Below are positions 25,557-35,385 of a stretch of DNA of 64,000 bases, one piece after another. The notes beneath the pieces were generated by a model, which saw only the letters and a program-made list of their open reading frames with translations, was not told the origin of the DNA and did no database searches. The position numbers were made by a program, and so were the translations under genes. The DNA is taken from assembly GCA_027676805.1 (NCBI GenBank), contig JAQENU010000008.1:1-64000 (forward strand), written 5' to 3'. The first letter of the stretch is position 1; every line of letters starts with the position of its first letter. The stretch is from Coprobacillaceae bacterium UN01-12pH3A (GTDB lineage: Bacteria; Bacillota_I; Bacilli_A; Erysipelotrichales; Coprobacillaceae).

Positions 25557-26465
25557 TTATTTTGTTACTAATGTATTAATATATTCCTGTACTTTATCTT
25601 TTAAATCTTCACGTTTTAATGAAAAATCAATCGTTGCCTTGATGAATCCGAATTTATCCCCGACATCATAGCGAATTCCTTCAAAATCATAGGCATAAAC
25701 TGCCTGACGATCCATTAATCGTTTAATCGCATCAGTCAGCTGAATTTCATTACCGGCTCCTCTTTCTTGTGTTTCCAGTAATTCAAACACTTCCGGATTT
25801 AAAACATAGCGTCCTAAAACTGCCATTTGGCTTGGGGCTTTATCCGTTGCCGGTTTTTCTACCATGTCCGATAGTTTCACTAATCTCCCTGATGCCGGGT
25901 GAGATTGAGATGGCGCAACAATCCCATATTTGCTGACATCTTTTTTATCCACAGTCTGTACCCCAACAATGGAAGCGCGTGTTTCTTCATATTGATCAAT
26001 CAATTGCTTTAAGGCTGGTTTCCCACCTTCATTGACAACTACATCATCCCCTAACAATACCGCAAAAGGTTCATCGCCAATAAATGATTTGGCGCATAAG
26101 ATCGCATCTCCTAATCCTTTAGGTTCTTTTTGACGGATATAGAAGATATTTGCTAAATGGGCAATCTCGTCAATCTGTTCCAATTGTCTCATTTTCCCAG
26201 AGGCCTTTAATCTTTCTTCCAATTCATAGTTTTTATCAAAATGATTTTCCATGACATGTTTTGTACTATTGGTAATGATCAGAATTTCTTCAATACCGCT
26301 TTCAACCGCCTCTTCAACTATGTATTGAATGGTAGGAATATCAACGATCGGCAGCATTTCTTTAGGCAAAGCTTTGGTTGCCGGCAAGAAACGTGTCCCT
26401 AAACCAGCTGCCGGAATAACGGCCTTGCGAATACGAGTTGCAGAGTTTTTTACTTTTCTATTCAT
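25557..26465 (-). CDS. galU: UTP-glucose-1-phosphate uridylyltransferase
   Basis: Makes UDP-glucose from UTP and glucose-1-phosphate, the donor for glucose-containing glycans. 'AVIPAAGLGTRFLPATKALPKEML' carries the nucleotide-binding loop and catalytic Lys, and 'VLGRYVLNPEVFELLE' is typical of GalU. A longer reading frame would run into the upstream glycosyltransferase; the ATG at 26465 with AAGGAGA in front gives 302 residues, the usual length. It lies inside the polysaccharide locus. Confidence 0.92.
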   Translation of the reverse strand: MNRKVKNSATRIRKAVIPAAGLGTRFLPATKALPKEMLPIVDIPTIQYIVEEAVESGIEEILIITNSTKHVMENHFDKNYELEERLKASGKMRQLEQIDEIAHLANIFYIRQKEPKGLGDAILCAKSFIGDEPFAVLLGDDVVVNEGGKPALKQLIDQYEETRASIVGVQTVDKKDVSKYGIVAPSQSHPASGRLVKLSDMVEKPATDKAPSQMAVLGRYVLNPEVFELLETQERGAGNEIQLTDAIKRLMDRQAVYAYDFEGIRYDVGDKFGFIKATIDFSLKREDLKDKVQEYINTLVTK

Positions 26466-26478
26466 AGAAGTCTCCTTA

Positions 26479-27564
26479 TTATTTAAATACTTGTCTGATG
26501 ATTGGTGCTGTGGCATTCGTCTCATAGGTCTTTGCGGTAGCAAAAGCTGCTCGCTGAATCCTCTGTTTTTCTTCATCACTCAATGCATCAATCATGTTAA
26601 TCTTACATACTAAGTCTAACACATTTCTTGATTCAAAGAAATATCCATTTTGTCCATCCTGAATATAACTGGTTGGTCCATAATTATTTGCCGCAATCAT
26701 AATAGTTTCACAAGCCATAGCTTCCAATCCTACTAAGCCCAAGCTTTCACTTTTACGATAAGTCGGAAAAACAAAATACTCTAATGCACTATAAACATTC
26801 GATAGTTCTGCTTGTGAAATAAAAGGGATGCGAATAATCTCTTTTTCCAGATTGCAGGCATTAATCAGCTGAGTCAATTCTTTTTCCTGATCCCCGGTTC
26901 CCACCATAATAAACTTTCTTGAATCTCCCTGTTCTTTCAATAATTGAGCCATTTTCACAAAAATTTCCCAGCCTTTATGAGCTTCAATACGACTGACATA
27001 CCCTAAATAGCTTGTGTCACTATCAAGCTTTAAAGCCTTTTTTGCTTCTACCGGGTCTTTTTTATGAATCACGGATAAATTCACACCACCTGAAGGATAG
27101 AGCACGATCTTATCTTCTTTTATTTGGTATTGCTCAATCATGACCTTTTTAAAGTATTCTGATGGAACAATAATTCGCTCCGCTAGAGGCAGTACCATAG
27201 CTGAACGCTGTTCGTTTTTATACATCCAGTCTTCTTCAATGACAACATCATTTCCATGGGCATTCAATACAATTTTTATCTTAGGCTTCAATTGATGAAT
27301 GATTTTAACCATATAGGAGATATGCGATATATAATGTCCATAAACATAATCGTAATGGCCAAACAGACTGCTTAGTATCCCCTGTATATAAAAGTATACA
27401 TAATTCATCAGTCGCACGACCTTAGAGTCGTTCTTAGGCTTACTGATAACCTTGACCTGATGTCCGTCTTTTTTTAATATCTCAACTGTATTTAAAACAA
27501 ACACACCATAATGAGGATATTTTTTAGATGGATACATGTTGGTGAGCACTAATATTCTTGCCAT
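26479..27564 (-). CDS. family 4 glycosyltransferase
   Basis: A GT-B fold transferase of 361 residues. The N-terminal half starts 'ILVLTNMYPSKKYPHYGVFV', and the C-terminal half has 'GYVSRIEAHKGWEIFVKMAQLL' and the 'ESLGLVGLEAMAC' donor-phosphate motif. Retaining enzymes of this type use UDP or dTDP sugars. Packed tightly between galU and the DUF1972 transferase. Confidence 0.86.
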   Translation of the reverse strand: MARILVLTNMYPSKKYPHYGVFVLNTVEILKKDGHQVKVISKPKNDSKVVRLMNYVYFYIQGILSSLFGHYDYVYGHYISHISYMVKIIHQLKPKIKIVLNAHGNDVVIEEDWMYKNEQRSAMVLPLAERIIVPSEYFKKVMIEQYQIKEDKIVLYPSGGVNLSVIHKKDPVEAKKALKLDSDTSYLGYVSRIEAHKGWEIFVKMAQLLKEQGDSRKFIMVGTGDQEKELTQLINACNLEKEIIRIPFISQAELSNVYSALEYFVFPTYRKSESLGLVGLEAMACETIMIAANNYGPTSYIQDGQNGYFFESRNVLDLVCKINMIDALSDEEKQRIQRAAFATAKTYETNATAPIIRQVFK

Positions 27565-27566
27565 GC

Positions 27567-28727
27567 TTACTCTCCTTTAAATAAGTCTTCATACTGCTGA
27601 ATAATACGAGGCCAATTATAAGCTTCCTGGATTCTCTGCTTTGCTTTTTTTCCTAATTCTTCAAATTCTTCAGGCTTCATCTGTTCTACCTGATCGATCA
27701 GTGAGGCTAGATTTCCTATCTGTTTATTAAAATATTTAGCACTATCTAACCCTACACTGTAATTAAAATCGACATCTAACAATAAATTTAAATCAGTAGT
27801 CGCCAAAGATTCCAGCAGAGATGGATTGGTTCCGCCAACTTCATGACCATGGAGATAGGCAAAGGCATTTTTTCTTATTAGATATAAAAGTTTAGCATCG
27901 TAAACTGTTCCGACAAAATCAATTCTTGGATCCTGATCAAAATGTGTTTTCTTTTTAAGACGTTCATAAAATTTATTTTGCTCAACATTCGTAATAATAA
28001 CGAGTTTTTTGTGAGTATGGCTTTTCATAAACTCTCTGATCATTGTTTCATAATTGTTTTCGGGTACAAAGCGCCCAACGATCAAATAATACTGATGATT
28101 CACAATATTATGTTGCTTATACCAGTCATACAGCTGATCTAAATAATCCATCGCATATGTTTCTTCCGGTAAATCTGCCCCATAAGCAATAAACGTTGAT
28201 TTAGGCTGATAAGCAGCATATTCTTTTAATACATAATTTTCGATGCCGATAGAATCACTGATAACACGATCACAGTGTTTGATTAATACACGTTCTGAAT
28301 ATTTCAAATATTTCTTAATGGGCCAGACCCATTTATCTCGTTTCCATTCATGTCCATCTGGATTAATATAGAATTTTATACCGAGTCTTTTAAATTGGCG
28401 ATATGCTTTATGTAAGAACGGACCGGCTGTACACCCCAACATATAGATCACAGCATCTCTGATTTGATTTTGCTGAATATATTGCAGCGTGCGGTGAATT
28501 GCTTCTTTGTCATAATAAATAACTTTTGCAGGACCTAATGAGGGCATCTTCACTTTAAAGCAGCGTGCTCCATGGTAATCAAATTCCTCATTGTCATCTC
28601 CCATACAGGCAACATGATATTTTATCTGTTCAGATTGCTTCTTTGTGACTAGACAATCGGTGAACGTTTCAAACCCGCCATAACGTGCAGGCAACCCTTT
28701 GCATCCAATAATAAAAACATGTTTCAT
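27567..28727 (-). CDS. DUF1972/GT4 rhamnosyltransferase (RgpA/GacB-like)
   Basis: A transferase of 386 residues whose N-terminus 'HVFIIGCKGLPARYGGFETF' is the DUF1972 signature. In streptococci the corresponding protein (GacB/RgpA) adds the first rhamnose to the lipid-linked primer of the rhamnan backbone. The C-terminal half is GT4-like ('VGGTNPSLLESLA'). The ATG at 28727 has AAGGAGATT in front and is preferred over a start six codons upstream. A good extended -10 promoter lies just before it, so it begins a sub-operon with a GT4 gene, galU and three GT2 genes. Confidence 0.85.
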   Translation of the reverse strand: MKHVFIIGCKGLPARYGGFETFTDCLVTKKQSEQIKYHVACMGDDNEEFDYHGARCFKVKMPSLGPAKVIYYDKEAIHRTLQYIQQNQIRDAVIYMLGCTAGPFLHKAYRQFKRLGIKFYINPDGHEWKRDKWVWPIKKYLKYSERVLIKHCDRVISDSIGIENYVLKEYAAYQPKSTFIAYGADLPEETYAMDYLDQLYDWYKQHNIVNHQYYLIVGRFVPENNYETMIREFMKSHTHKKLVIITNVEQNKFYERLKKKTHFDQDPRIDFVGTVYDAKLLYLIRKNAFAYLHGHEVGGTNPSLLESLATTDLNLLLDVDFNYSVGLDSAKYFNKQIGNLASLIDQVEQMKPEEFEELGKKAKQRIQEAYNWPRIIQQYEDLFKGE

Positions 28728-28750
28728 GATAATCTCCTTCAACATTTTCT

Positions 28751-28760
28751 TTAATCATTA
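28751..28760 (-). promoter_or_regulatory. extended -10 promoter before DUF1972 transferase
   Basis: TATAAT preceded by TGC on the minus strand, about 30 bases before the start codon. No clear -35 is visible. Confidence 0.5.
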
Positions 28761-28814
28761 TAGCATTATTTTAATAGCCATGCATTCTCTTTTATAACCA
28801 ACGTTTAAATTTAA

Positions 28815-28874
28815 ATAAAAAAGAGAAAGCCATAGCAGATTCATGAAAAATCTGTTATGTGAAATCTCTTTTTA
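28815..28874 (-). terminator. terminator of rmlD
   Basis: An AAAAGAGA...TCTCTTTT outer stem with an inner CATA-ACAGATT/AATCTG-TATG arm, ending in six T on the minus strand. It separates rmlD from the following sub-operon. Confidence 0.7.
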
Positions 28875-28885
28875 ATATCAAATCA

Positions 28886-29725
28886 TTAAATTAGTTTTAA
28901 ATATCGCTGAAGTGCATCTTGCCATGAAGGCAAACGATTAAATCCATTCTTATCCAATTCAGCTTTAGACATTCGACTATTGCTTGGTCGTTTAGCTTTT
29001 GCAGGAAATGCACTTGAATCTACAGGAGTTACTTCCACATCTAACCCCGCCTGTTTAAAAATTTCACAGGCAAATTCATACCAGCTGCATAGTCCTTCAT
29101 TAGTTGCATGATAGATCCCATATTTATCGGTCTGAATCATATCAACTACTAACTTCGCTAAATCATACGTATAAGTAGGGGATCCGATTTGGTCGTTGAC
29201 CACACTTACTGCACCTCTTTCTTTACCTAAACGCAGCATGGTTTTTATAAAATTATTTCCATTAACCCCAAATACCCACGCAATTCGAACAATAAAGTAT
29301 CTTTCTAACAATTTTTGAACAGCAATTTCACCTTCACATTTCGTTTGACCATAAACATTGAGAGGATGTCTTTCATCATATTCTTTCCACTCTTGATCTC
29401 CTTGTCCGTCAAATACATAATCCGTAGAAAAATACATCATTTTAATATCCAATTCTTTACATACTTTCGCAATATTATATGTACCCTCCACATTTACTTT
29501 TGTACACAACGCTACTTCATCTTCCGCCTTATCGACAGCAGTCCAAGCTGCACAGTGAACGACTGCATCAACGTTGCTTGCTTTAATTACTTCCTCTACC
29601 TTTGATGCATCAGTAATATCCATTTCATCTACATCTACACCAATAGCTTCAATTCCTCTTTTTTGACATTCCTCAACGACATCATGCCCCAGTTGACCTT
29701 TTACACCTGTTACAAGTATTTTCAT
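28886..29725 (-). CDS. rmlD: dTDP-4-dehydrorhamnose reductase
   Basis: Last step of dTDP-L-rhamnose synthesis: NADPH-dependent reduction of dTDP-6-deoxy-L-lyxo-4-hexulose. Rossmann start 'LVTGVKGQLGHDV', catalytic 'YGQTKCEGE' (Tyr-x3-Lys), 'FSTDYVFDG' and 'RIAWVFG' are all present in 279 residues, the normal length. It lies two bases after a GT4 gene and away from rmlACB, which sits upstream on the same strand. Confidence 0.93.
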   Translation of the reverse strand: MKILVTGVKGQLGHDVVEECQKRGIEAIGVDVDEMDITDASKVEEVIKASNVDAVVHCAAWTAVDKAEDEVALCTKVNVEGTYNIAKVCKELDIKMMYFSTDYVFDGQGDQEWKEYDERHPLNVYGQTKCEGEIAVQKLLERYFIVRIAWVFGVNGNNFIKTMLRLGKERGAVSVVNDQIGSPTYTYDLAKLVVDMIQTDKYGIYHATNEGLCSWYEFACEIFKQAGLDVEVTPVDSSAFPAKAKRPSNSRMSKAELDKNGFNRLPSWQDALQRYLKLI

Positions 29726-29727
29726 CC

Positions 29728-31461
29728 TTATTCTCCTCTTTTAGTATATTTAAATATATTTTTAAATTTAGCTTTTTTACTATCTAATTTCTTTTGCTCT
29801 AATTGAAGTAAATTATTTTCTAACAAATCTTTATATTTTTTATCAAAAAAATATATCGGCTCATATAACTTCACATTTTTTTGTCTAGCTAACAGATCAC
29901 ATAAAAAATACACATATTGATCAAAATCTAATTGTTGAATAAAAGCTTTAATGCTTGTTTGATCTATTTCATATTTACTTTTATGAAGAAACGCATGTGT
30001 TTCTTCAGCCAGTGCCTTAACATCAAAGTTTTCCACCAAAATACCTCTGTTATGGCTTGCCATTGTATTTATCCCACCGCTATTTTTAAATCCAATGACC
30101 GGTATATTGAAGTTCATTGCCTCTAATACTACCGATGGGAAAGAATCCCCACGCGAAGTCAGCCAAAATGCTTTAGCATTACTTAAAAGCGTTTGATACA
30201 CTTTTTGATCATTTATAAAAGGAATAATATGTATCTTATCTTGCATCGAAGCCCCTGCTATTTGCTGGTACATCCATTTTTTCAATTCATTATCGGACGT
30301 AAAGTTACCCGTCCATATAAAATGCAAAGTGTCATCAAGCTGATGTAAAATAGTAGCCGCAGAAATGAACAAATCAATTCCTTTACATAAATTGGCAATC
30401 CCAGACCCCATAATATAGCGATCAAAGACATCTAATCCGTACGCTTTTAAATCTATTTCCTCTTTGTTTAACTGCCCTATGGATTTTTTCAAATATATTC
30501 CTTGCGGACGAACAATCGTTTCCCCAGCAATTTGTTTAAAGAGCTCTTTAAAATCATGAAGAAGAACATCATCAGGAAATACAATGAAATCAGAATATTT
30601 TGCAATTGCATCATTTGAATCTAACCCTAATAGCTGAATAGCTACTTTCATTTCGTGAATGAGTGTAATCACTAAAAAATCAAACAGTTTAAACTGTTTA
30701 GCATATACTCCTGAGACTACTGTATTCGCTATAACCTTTCTGTACCCTAGTTGATACGCGGCTGAAATAATAGAAGAAATATAATCCTCTTGTATGTTTT
30801 CATCATCAACTTTTACTAATACATAATGTCTTCTAGCTTTGTTTTTACTTTTATCATCAAGAAATATCACAGGAATATTTAATTCATTATATCGGTCTAG
30901 CATTTGATTTGCACTACTATTACAAACCAGCAAGGTAACCTGTATATCATTTTCCAACATCTTTTTAGAAATATTATAGGCTAGTATTGGCGCACCGCTA
31001 TGACTGAGATCATGTGATACAATAAGGATTTTCTCTCTAGACTGAGATGCATTAAAATTTTTCTTTAATATATTATCAAAAGGTCTGTTTGTTTGATCAT
31101 TAATTATAATAGACTTTACAGCTAGTTTAATATTTTGATCCGTAATATCAAAACGAATCTCTTCCACTGGACTCGAAAAATAAATATCATCAATTGAAGT
31201 CTTATTTAAATATATATTATAATGATAACTTCTATCTTCTGAAAATATTTCATCCTTACCCTTGAAATATATTGTTGTATGAATTTCTTGATTAAACATT
31301 TCATTTAAACAAATAGTGATTCTTAAAGCTATTATTGGTTCATCAAAAATAATATGTATATTAGGATCACCATTCTCAAAACTCCACGATCCTTTATCTT
31401 CAATAATATTATTTATGATATTTACCTTTCCATTTTCTACTTTAATTTTATTATCAATCAT
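29728..31461 (-). CDS. family 4 glycosyltransferase with N-terminal beta-rich domain
   Basis: A protein of 577 residues. The first 135 residues look beta-rich and are not a transferase domain; they could bind carbohydrate. From about 145 a GT-B transferase follows, with 'ILIVSHDLSHSGAPILAYNI' and the donor motif 'RGDSFPSVVLEAMNFNIPVIGF'. The tail is Lys rich. Sugar and acceptor are unknown. It is strongly AT-rich, like the central part of the locus, and shares a transcript with rmlD. Confidence 0.83.
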   Translation of the reverse strand: MIDNKIKVENGKVNIINNIIEDKGSWSFENGDPNIHIIFDEPIIALRITICLNEMFNQEIHTTIYFKGKDEIFSEDRSYHYNIYLNKTSIDDIYFSSPVEEIRFDITDQNIKLAVKSIIINDQTNRPFDNILKKNFNASQSREKILIVSHDLSHSGAPILAYNISKKMLENDIQVTLLVCNSSANQMLDRYNELNIPVIFLDDKSKNKARRHYVLVKVDDENIQEDYISSIISAAYQLGYRKVIANTVVSGVYAKQFKLFDFLVITLIHEMKVAIQLLGLDSNDAIAKYSDFIVFPDDVLLHDFKELFKQIAGETIVRPQGIYLKKSIGQLNKEEIDLKAYGLDVFDRYIMGSGIANLCKGIDLFISAATILHQLDDTLHFIWTGNFTSDNELKKWMYQQIAGASMQDKIHIIPFINDQKVYQTLLSNAKAFWLTSRGDSFPSVVLEAMNFNIPVIGFKNSGGINTMASHNRGILVENFDVKALAEETHAFLHKSKYEIDQTSIKAFIQQLDFDQYVYFLCDLLARQKNVKLYEPIYFFDKKYKDLLENNLLQLEQKKLDSKKAKFKNIFKYTKRGE

Positions 31462-31588
31462 TATATTCTCCCTATAATAAAAATTATTCCCTAACTTAAA
31501 AAAAGTATATCATTTTTTCTATTTAAGAGATATAAATAATTCTTCAAAAATTAAATATTATTTCTAAATTATAAAACAGATATGATAA

Positions 31589-31608
31589 GACCCATCAAAC
31601 GATGGGTC
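31589..31608 (-). terminator. hairpin after rmlB
   Basis: Perfect eight-pair stem GACCCATC/GATGGGTC with a four-base loop, just after the rmlB stop. The following minus-strand sequence has only a weak T-run, so readthrough is likely. Confidence 0.55.
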
Positions 31609-31613
31609 ATTTA

Positions 31614-32648
31614 TTATTTTTCAACTCTTCCTTTTTCTACATACATTTTTTCAAAATAGTTTTGGTATTCACCACTTAAGATGTTTTGCCACCATTCTTT
31701 ATTGTTTAAATACCATTCGATAGTCTGTTGTATACCTGTATCAAAATTATATTTAGGTTTCCATCCTAATTCTGTTTCTAATTTATGAGGATCAATTGCA
31801 TAACGCATATCATGTCCTTTTCTATCTTCCACATAAGTAATTAATGACTCAGGTTTATTTAATGCTTTTAAAATAGTTTTTACAACTTCTAGGTTAGTTC
31901 TTTCGTTATGTCCACCGACATTGTATACTTCTCCAACTTTTCCTTTTCTGACAATTAAGTCAATAGCAACACAATGATCATATACATGCAGCCAGTCTCT
32001 TACATTTGCTCCATTGCCATAGACAGGTAATGATTCGTCTGCTAACGCTCTTGAAATCATTAACGGAATTAATTTTTCTGGAAAATGGTAAGGTCCATAA
32101 TTATTTGAACACCTGCTGATTGTCACTGGTAATCCATAAGTTCTATAGTAAGCTAATACAAATAAATCAGCACTTGCTTTAGAAGAACTATAAGGACTAG
32201 ATGTATGCAGCGGTGTTGTTTCTGTAAAGAATAAATCTGGACGATCCAATGGTAAATCCCCATAGACTTCATCCGTTGAAACCTGATGGTAGCGTTTAAT
32301 GCCATATTTATTGCAAGCATCTAATAAAGTTGTTGTTCCTTGGATATTTGTTTTCACAAAGATTTCCGGATTTTCAATGCTTCGATCTACATGTGACTCA
32401 GCCGCAAAATTAACCACAACATCAAATTTTTCTTCTTCAAATAATTTAAAAATAAATTCTCTATCTGCAATATCTCCTCTGACAAACTTATAATTTGGTT
32501 TTCCTTCTACCGGTTTGCATGTTTCTAAATTACCGGCATAAGTTAATAAATCTAAGTTTACAATCATATCTTCAGGGTACTTTTCAACCATATAATGTAC
32601 AAAGTTTCCACCAATGAAACCTGCTCCACCTGTTACTAAAATCTTCAT
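31614..32648 (-). CDS. rmlB: dTDP-glucose 4,6-dehydratase
   Basis: Second step of dTDP-L-rhamnose synthesis: NAD-dependent dehydration of dTDP-glucose to the 4-keto-6-deoxy sugar. 'VTGGAGFIGGNFV' binds NAD, 'HVDRSIENPE' and 'STDEVYGDL' are family marks, and 'YSSSKASAD' holds the catalytic Tyr and Lys. Length 344, normal. It directly abuts rmlC. Confidence 0.95.
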   Translation of the reverse strand: MKILVTGGAGFIGGNFVHYMVEKYPEDMIVNLDLLTYAGNLETCKPVEGKPNYKFVRGDIADREFIFKLFEEEKFDVVVNFAAESHVDRSIENPEIFVKTNIQGTTTLLDACNKYGIKRYHQVSTDEVYGDLPLDRPDLFFTETTPLHTSSPYSSSKASADLFVLAYYRTYGLPVTISRCSNNYGPYHFPEKLIPLMISRALADESLPVYGNGANVRDWLHVYDHCVAIDLIVRKGKVGEVYNVGGHNERTNLEVVKTILKALNKPESLITYVEDRKGHDMRYAIDPHKLETELGWKPKYNFDTGIQQTIEWYLNNKEWWQNILSGEYQNYFEKMYVEKGRVEK

Positions 32649-33224
32649 TTATTTATCTCCTTCATATACAAATTGATTATCGGATTCCTCCAAAGTCGGT
32701 CCAGTCATATCTTTTTCACTTAAAACGGGTTCAATTCCGTTCAACAAGCTCCCCCAGTCCACATTTACTGTAGGGTCATCATAGCGCATTCCGCCTTCAG
32801 ATTCTTTATTGTACACATTATCTACTTTATATCTAAATTCTACATCATCCGTTAAGGTTAAGAATCCATGAGCAAATCCCTGAGGAATAAAAAACTGTCT
32901 ATGATTTTCTGCACTTAATTCTACCGATACCCATTGTCCATAAGTCGGACTCCCTTTTCGAATATCTACGGCTACATCGATTACTTTTCCTTTAGTACAA
33001 GATACCAGTTTAGACTGTGCATAAGGGGGATTTTGCCAATGAAGTCCACGCAATGTTCCTTTTTGTGCACTAAACGACATATTATCTTGTACAAAATTAA
33101 CAGTAATTCCCATTTTTTCATATTTAGGTTTTGAATAGGTTTCTGCAAAATAACCTCTGTGATCCCCAAAAACATCTGTTTCCACGATTAATACACCTGG
33201 TATTTTTGTTTCAATAACGTTCAT
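32649..33224 (-). CDS. rmlC: dTDP-4-dehydrorhamnose 3,5-epimerase
   Basis: Third step of dTDP-L-rhamnose synthesis, a small cupin-fold epimerase of about 191 residues. 'FVQDNMSFSAQKGTLRGLHWQ' holds the substrate-binding Arg and the catalytic His, and 'IPQGFAHGFLTL' is the other family signature. Two ATG codons lie side by side; the second is better spaced from GAGGTG. It follows rmlA by a few bases. Confidence 0.94.
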   Translation of the reverse strand: MNVIETKIPGVLIVETDVFGDHRGYFAETYSKPKYEKMGITVNFVQDNMSFSAQKGTLRGLHWQNPPYAQSKLVSCTKGKVIDVAVDIRKGSPTYGQWVSVELSAENHRQFFIPQGFAHGFLTLTDDVEFRYKVDNVYNKESEGGMRYDDPTVNVDWGSLLNGIEPVLSEKDMTGPTLEESDNQFVYEGDK

Positions 33225-33235
33225 CATTACACCTC

Positions 33236-34114
33236 TTAGTCTATAAATTTACCATCAAGAATATCTTTTAAATATTTTCCATATTGGTTTTTCTTAAACA
33301 TTTCATATGCTTCTTCCAGCTTTTCTTTGCTCATCCAGCCATTTGTATAAGCAATTTCCTCTAAACAAGCAATCTTTCTATTTTGATGTGTCTCCACCGT
33401 TTTCACAAAGTTTGTCGCTTCTACTAAAGATTCATGAGTCCCTGTATCCAGCCAAGTAAAACCTTGACCCAAAAGCATAACATCCAACTGACCCATTTCT
33501 AAATAAATTTTATTTAAGTCCGTGATTTCTAACTCACCTCTGGGAGATGGTTGGATTGATTTAGCATATTCCACAACATGATTATCATAGAAATATAGTC
33601 CGGTTACAGCATAATTTGATTTTGGCTGATCGGGTTTTTCTTCGATAGATACCGCTTTCCCACTATCATCAAATTCGACTACACCAAAACGTTCCGGATC
33701 ATCCACATAATATCCAAATACGGTAGCACCGCTTTCTCTGGCAGCTACTTGCTTCAAGCGTTTTGTTAGACCATGACCATAGAAAATATTATCTCCTAAA
33801 ATCATAGCTACACTGTCATTATTAATAAATTCTTCACCTATGATAAAAGCCTGAGCTAATCCATCTGGTGATGGTTGTACTTTATATTGCAAATTAATTC
33901 CAAACTGACTTCCGTCTCCAAGCAATGATTCAAATCTCGGTGTATCATCTGGAGTCGAAATGATTAAAATATCTTTAATACCCGCATTCATTAATACTGA
34001 CAAGGGATAATAAATCATGGGTTTATCATAGATTGGCAGTAATTGTTTACTTGTTACTCTAGTAAGGGGATATAAACGAGTCCCGCTTCCACCCGCTAAA
34101 ACAATACCTTTCAT
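33236..34114 (-). CDS. rmlA: glucose-1-phosphate thymidylyltransferase
   Basis: First step of dTDP-L-rhamnose synthesis: dTTP plus glucose-1-phosphate to dTDP-glucose. '[24 protein letters not shown]' with the catalytic Arg and Lys, '[10 protein letters not shown]' and 'LDTGTHESL' are diagnostic. Length 292, normal. It has an AGGAGG site. Its promoter (34140-34170) has the 19-base spacer and dyad of MerR-controlled promoters, and the MerR-methyltransferase gene lies immediately upstream. Confidence 0.95.
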   Translation of the reverse strand: MKGIVLAGGSGTRLYPLTRVTSKQLLPIYDKPMIYYPLSVLMNAGIKDILIISTPDDTPRFESLLGDGSQFGINLQYKVQPSPDGLAQAFIIGEEFINNDSVAMILGDNIFYGHGLTKRLKQVAARESGATVFGYYVDDPERFGVVEFDDSGKAVSIEEKPDQPKSNYAVTGLYFYDNHVVEYAKSIQPSPRGELEITDLNKIYLEMGQLDVMLLGQGFTWLDTGTHESLVEATNFVKTVETHQNRKIACLEEIAYTNGWMSKEKLEEAYEMFKKNQYGKYLKDILDGKFID

Positions 34115-34139
34115 ATATAAGTCCTCCTAATTCTCTTTC

Positions 34140-34170
34140 ATATTAAACCTTAACGTAACGTAAAGGTCAA
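34140..34170 (-). promoter_or_regulatory. MerR-type promoter and operator before rmlACB
   Basis: TTGACC (34165-34170) and TAATAT (34140-34145) are separated by 19 bases instead of 17. A near-perfect 21-base dyad centred at 34157 (arms ACCTTAACGT and ACGTAAAGGT, one mismatch) fills the spacer. This is the classic layout at which MerR proteins untwist DNA to activate transcription. The -35 starts one base after the stop codon of the MerR-methyltransferase. Confidence 0.85.
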
Positions 34171-34171
34171 G

Positions 34172-35347
34172 TTATTTTAATATTTTTTTACGACAAATAA
34201 ACATTCCAGCATCTTTAGTGATGACTAATGGTTCATTTTTATTCACTCGTTTTTGAACAAATTCTTTAAATTCCTCCATGCGCCTTCCGATCACTTCATT
34301 TTGATTACCATGACAGCTTAAAATATAATTAATTAACATAACAGGATCATCAACAATCAGTTTATCGTCATAATGATGTAACTCGACTATTTCAAAGTAC
34401 TTTTCCAATATTTCTTTTCCATTATCTAAACCAAACTTTTCATACAAACGTGTATTTGATAATTTAATTTTAGGATCAAATTTCTGTACCAACTCAGTTA
34501 ATTCCCACATATGCCTTGAACTATATGTTGTACAGTAAAACTCTCCAAAAGGATTCAAAACACGGTGAATTTCACTTAGCCCTTGATCAATATCCTCTAA
34601 ATAAAACAGCATATGATTCCCTATAACAGCATCAAAAAAATGATCTCTAAACATAATCTGTGCACAATCTACAACAAGATAACTAAAATTAGAATTATTT
34701 AGATTATTCTTTGTATCTTCTACCATTCCCTTTGAAATGTCAGATAAATATATTTCACGATGACGTAAATCAATAGTAAGCTGTTCCCATAATTTACCAT
34801 TTCCACAGCCAACCTCTAATAAGCGATTGATACGTTTAAAATCAATTTGTTCCAGTACCCATTGAAACCATTTTAATTTGTTAGTCGAAAAACGTTCATG
34901 CAGTTCTATTCGAGCATTCAAATTTGTTGAATTGTGATACTGTTCAATAATTGCCTTATCATTGTTTATAAGCTGAATCAATTCAATCACATAATCCCAA
35001 TTAATATTATTATTTTCAATAAACTTCGTTGTATTTTTCAAAGTATTTCTTAAAGATATTAAATGTTCAATTTTTTTATCTACCAATTTTAATTGGACTA
35101 GTAAGGACTGTTGAAAGGATTTAAAATCATTTTCCATTAAAATAGGTGAAATTTCTTCTAAACTAAAACCTAATTGTTTTAAAAGTAATATCCTTTGCAG
35201 CTTTAATAAATCAGCATCTACATAATAACGATAGCCGTTCTCTCCTATATAATTTGGTTTTAATAATTGGCATTTATCATAATAACGAATAGTTCGAGCA
35301 GTAACATTAGCCATTTGTGCAAATTTTCCAGTCGTATATTTTCTCAT
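34172..35347 (-). CDS. MerR regulator fused to SAM-dependent methyltransferase
   Basis: A 391-residue fusion. Residues 1-70 form a MerR winged helix ('YTTGKFAQMANVTARTIRYYDKCQLLKP'-type). Residues 70-110 are the usual dimerising helix. From about 155 on, a class I methyltransferase replaces the small effector domain: motif I 'LLEVGCGNG' (176-184), 'LSDISKGMVEDTKNNL' as motif II and 'VVDCAQIMFRDHFFDAVIGNHMLFYLEDI' as motifs III/IV. It probably controls the rmlACB promoter, whose MerR-type operator begins right after its stop codon. Whether it methylates something or only senses SAM is open. Only 36 bases, containing a terminator, separate it from the upstream gene, so it may depend on readthrough. 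Confidence 0.88.
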   Translation of the reverse strand: MRKYTTGKFAQMANVTARTIRYYDKCQLLKPNYIGENGYRYYVDADLLKLQRILLLKQLGFSLEEISPILMENDFKSFQQSLLVQLKLVDKKIEHLISLRNTLKNTTKFIENNNINWDYVIELIQLINNDKAIIEQYHNSTNLNARIELHERFSTNKLKWFQWVLEQIDFKRINRLLEVGCGNGKLWEQLTIDLRHREIYLSDISKGMVEDTKNNLNNSNFSYLVVDCAQIMFRDHFFDAVIGNHMLFYLEDIDQGLSEIHRVLNPFGEFYCTTYSSRHMWELTELVQKFDPKIKLSNTRLYEKFGLDNGKEILEKYFEIVELHHYDDKLIVDDPVMLINYILSCHGNQNEVIGRRMEEFKEFVQKRVNKNEPLVITKDAGMFICRKKILK

Positions 35348-35356
35348 TATATTCTC

Positions 35357-35385
35357 CTAAAAAGATTCCACAAAAGTGGAATCTT
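35357..35385 (-). terminator. terminator after tandem GT2 gene
   Basis: AAGATTCCAC/GTGGAATCTT ten-pair stem with a four-base loop, followed by T residues on the minus strand, overlapping the stop codon. Confidence 0.75.
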
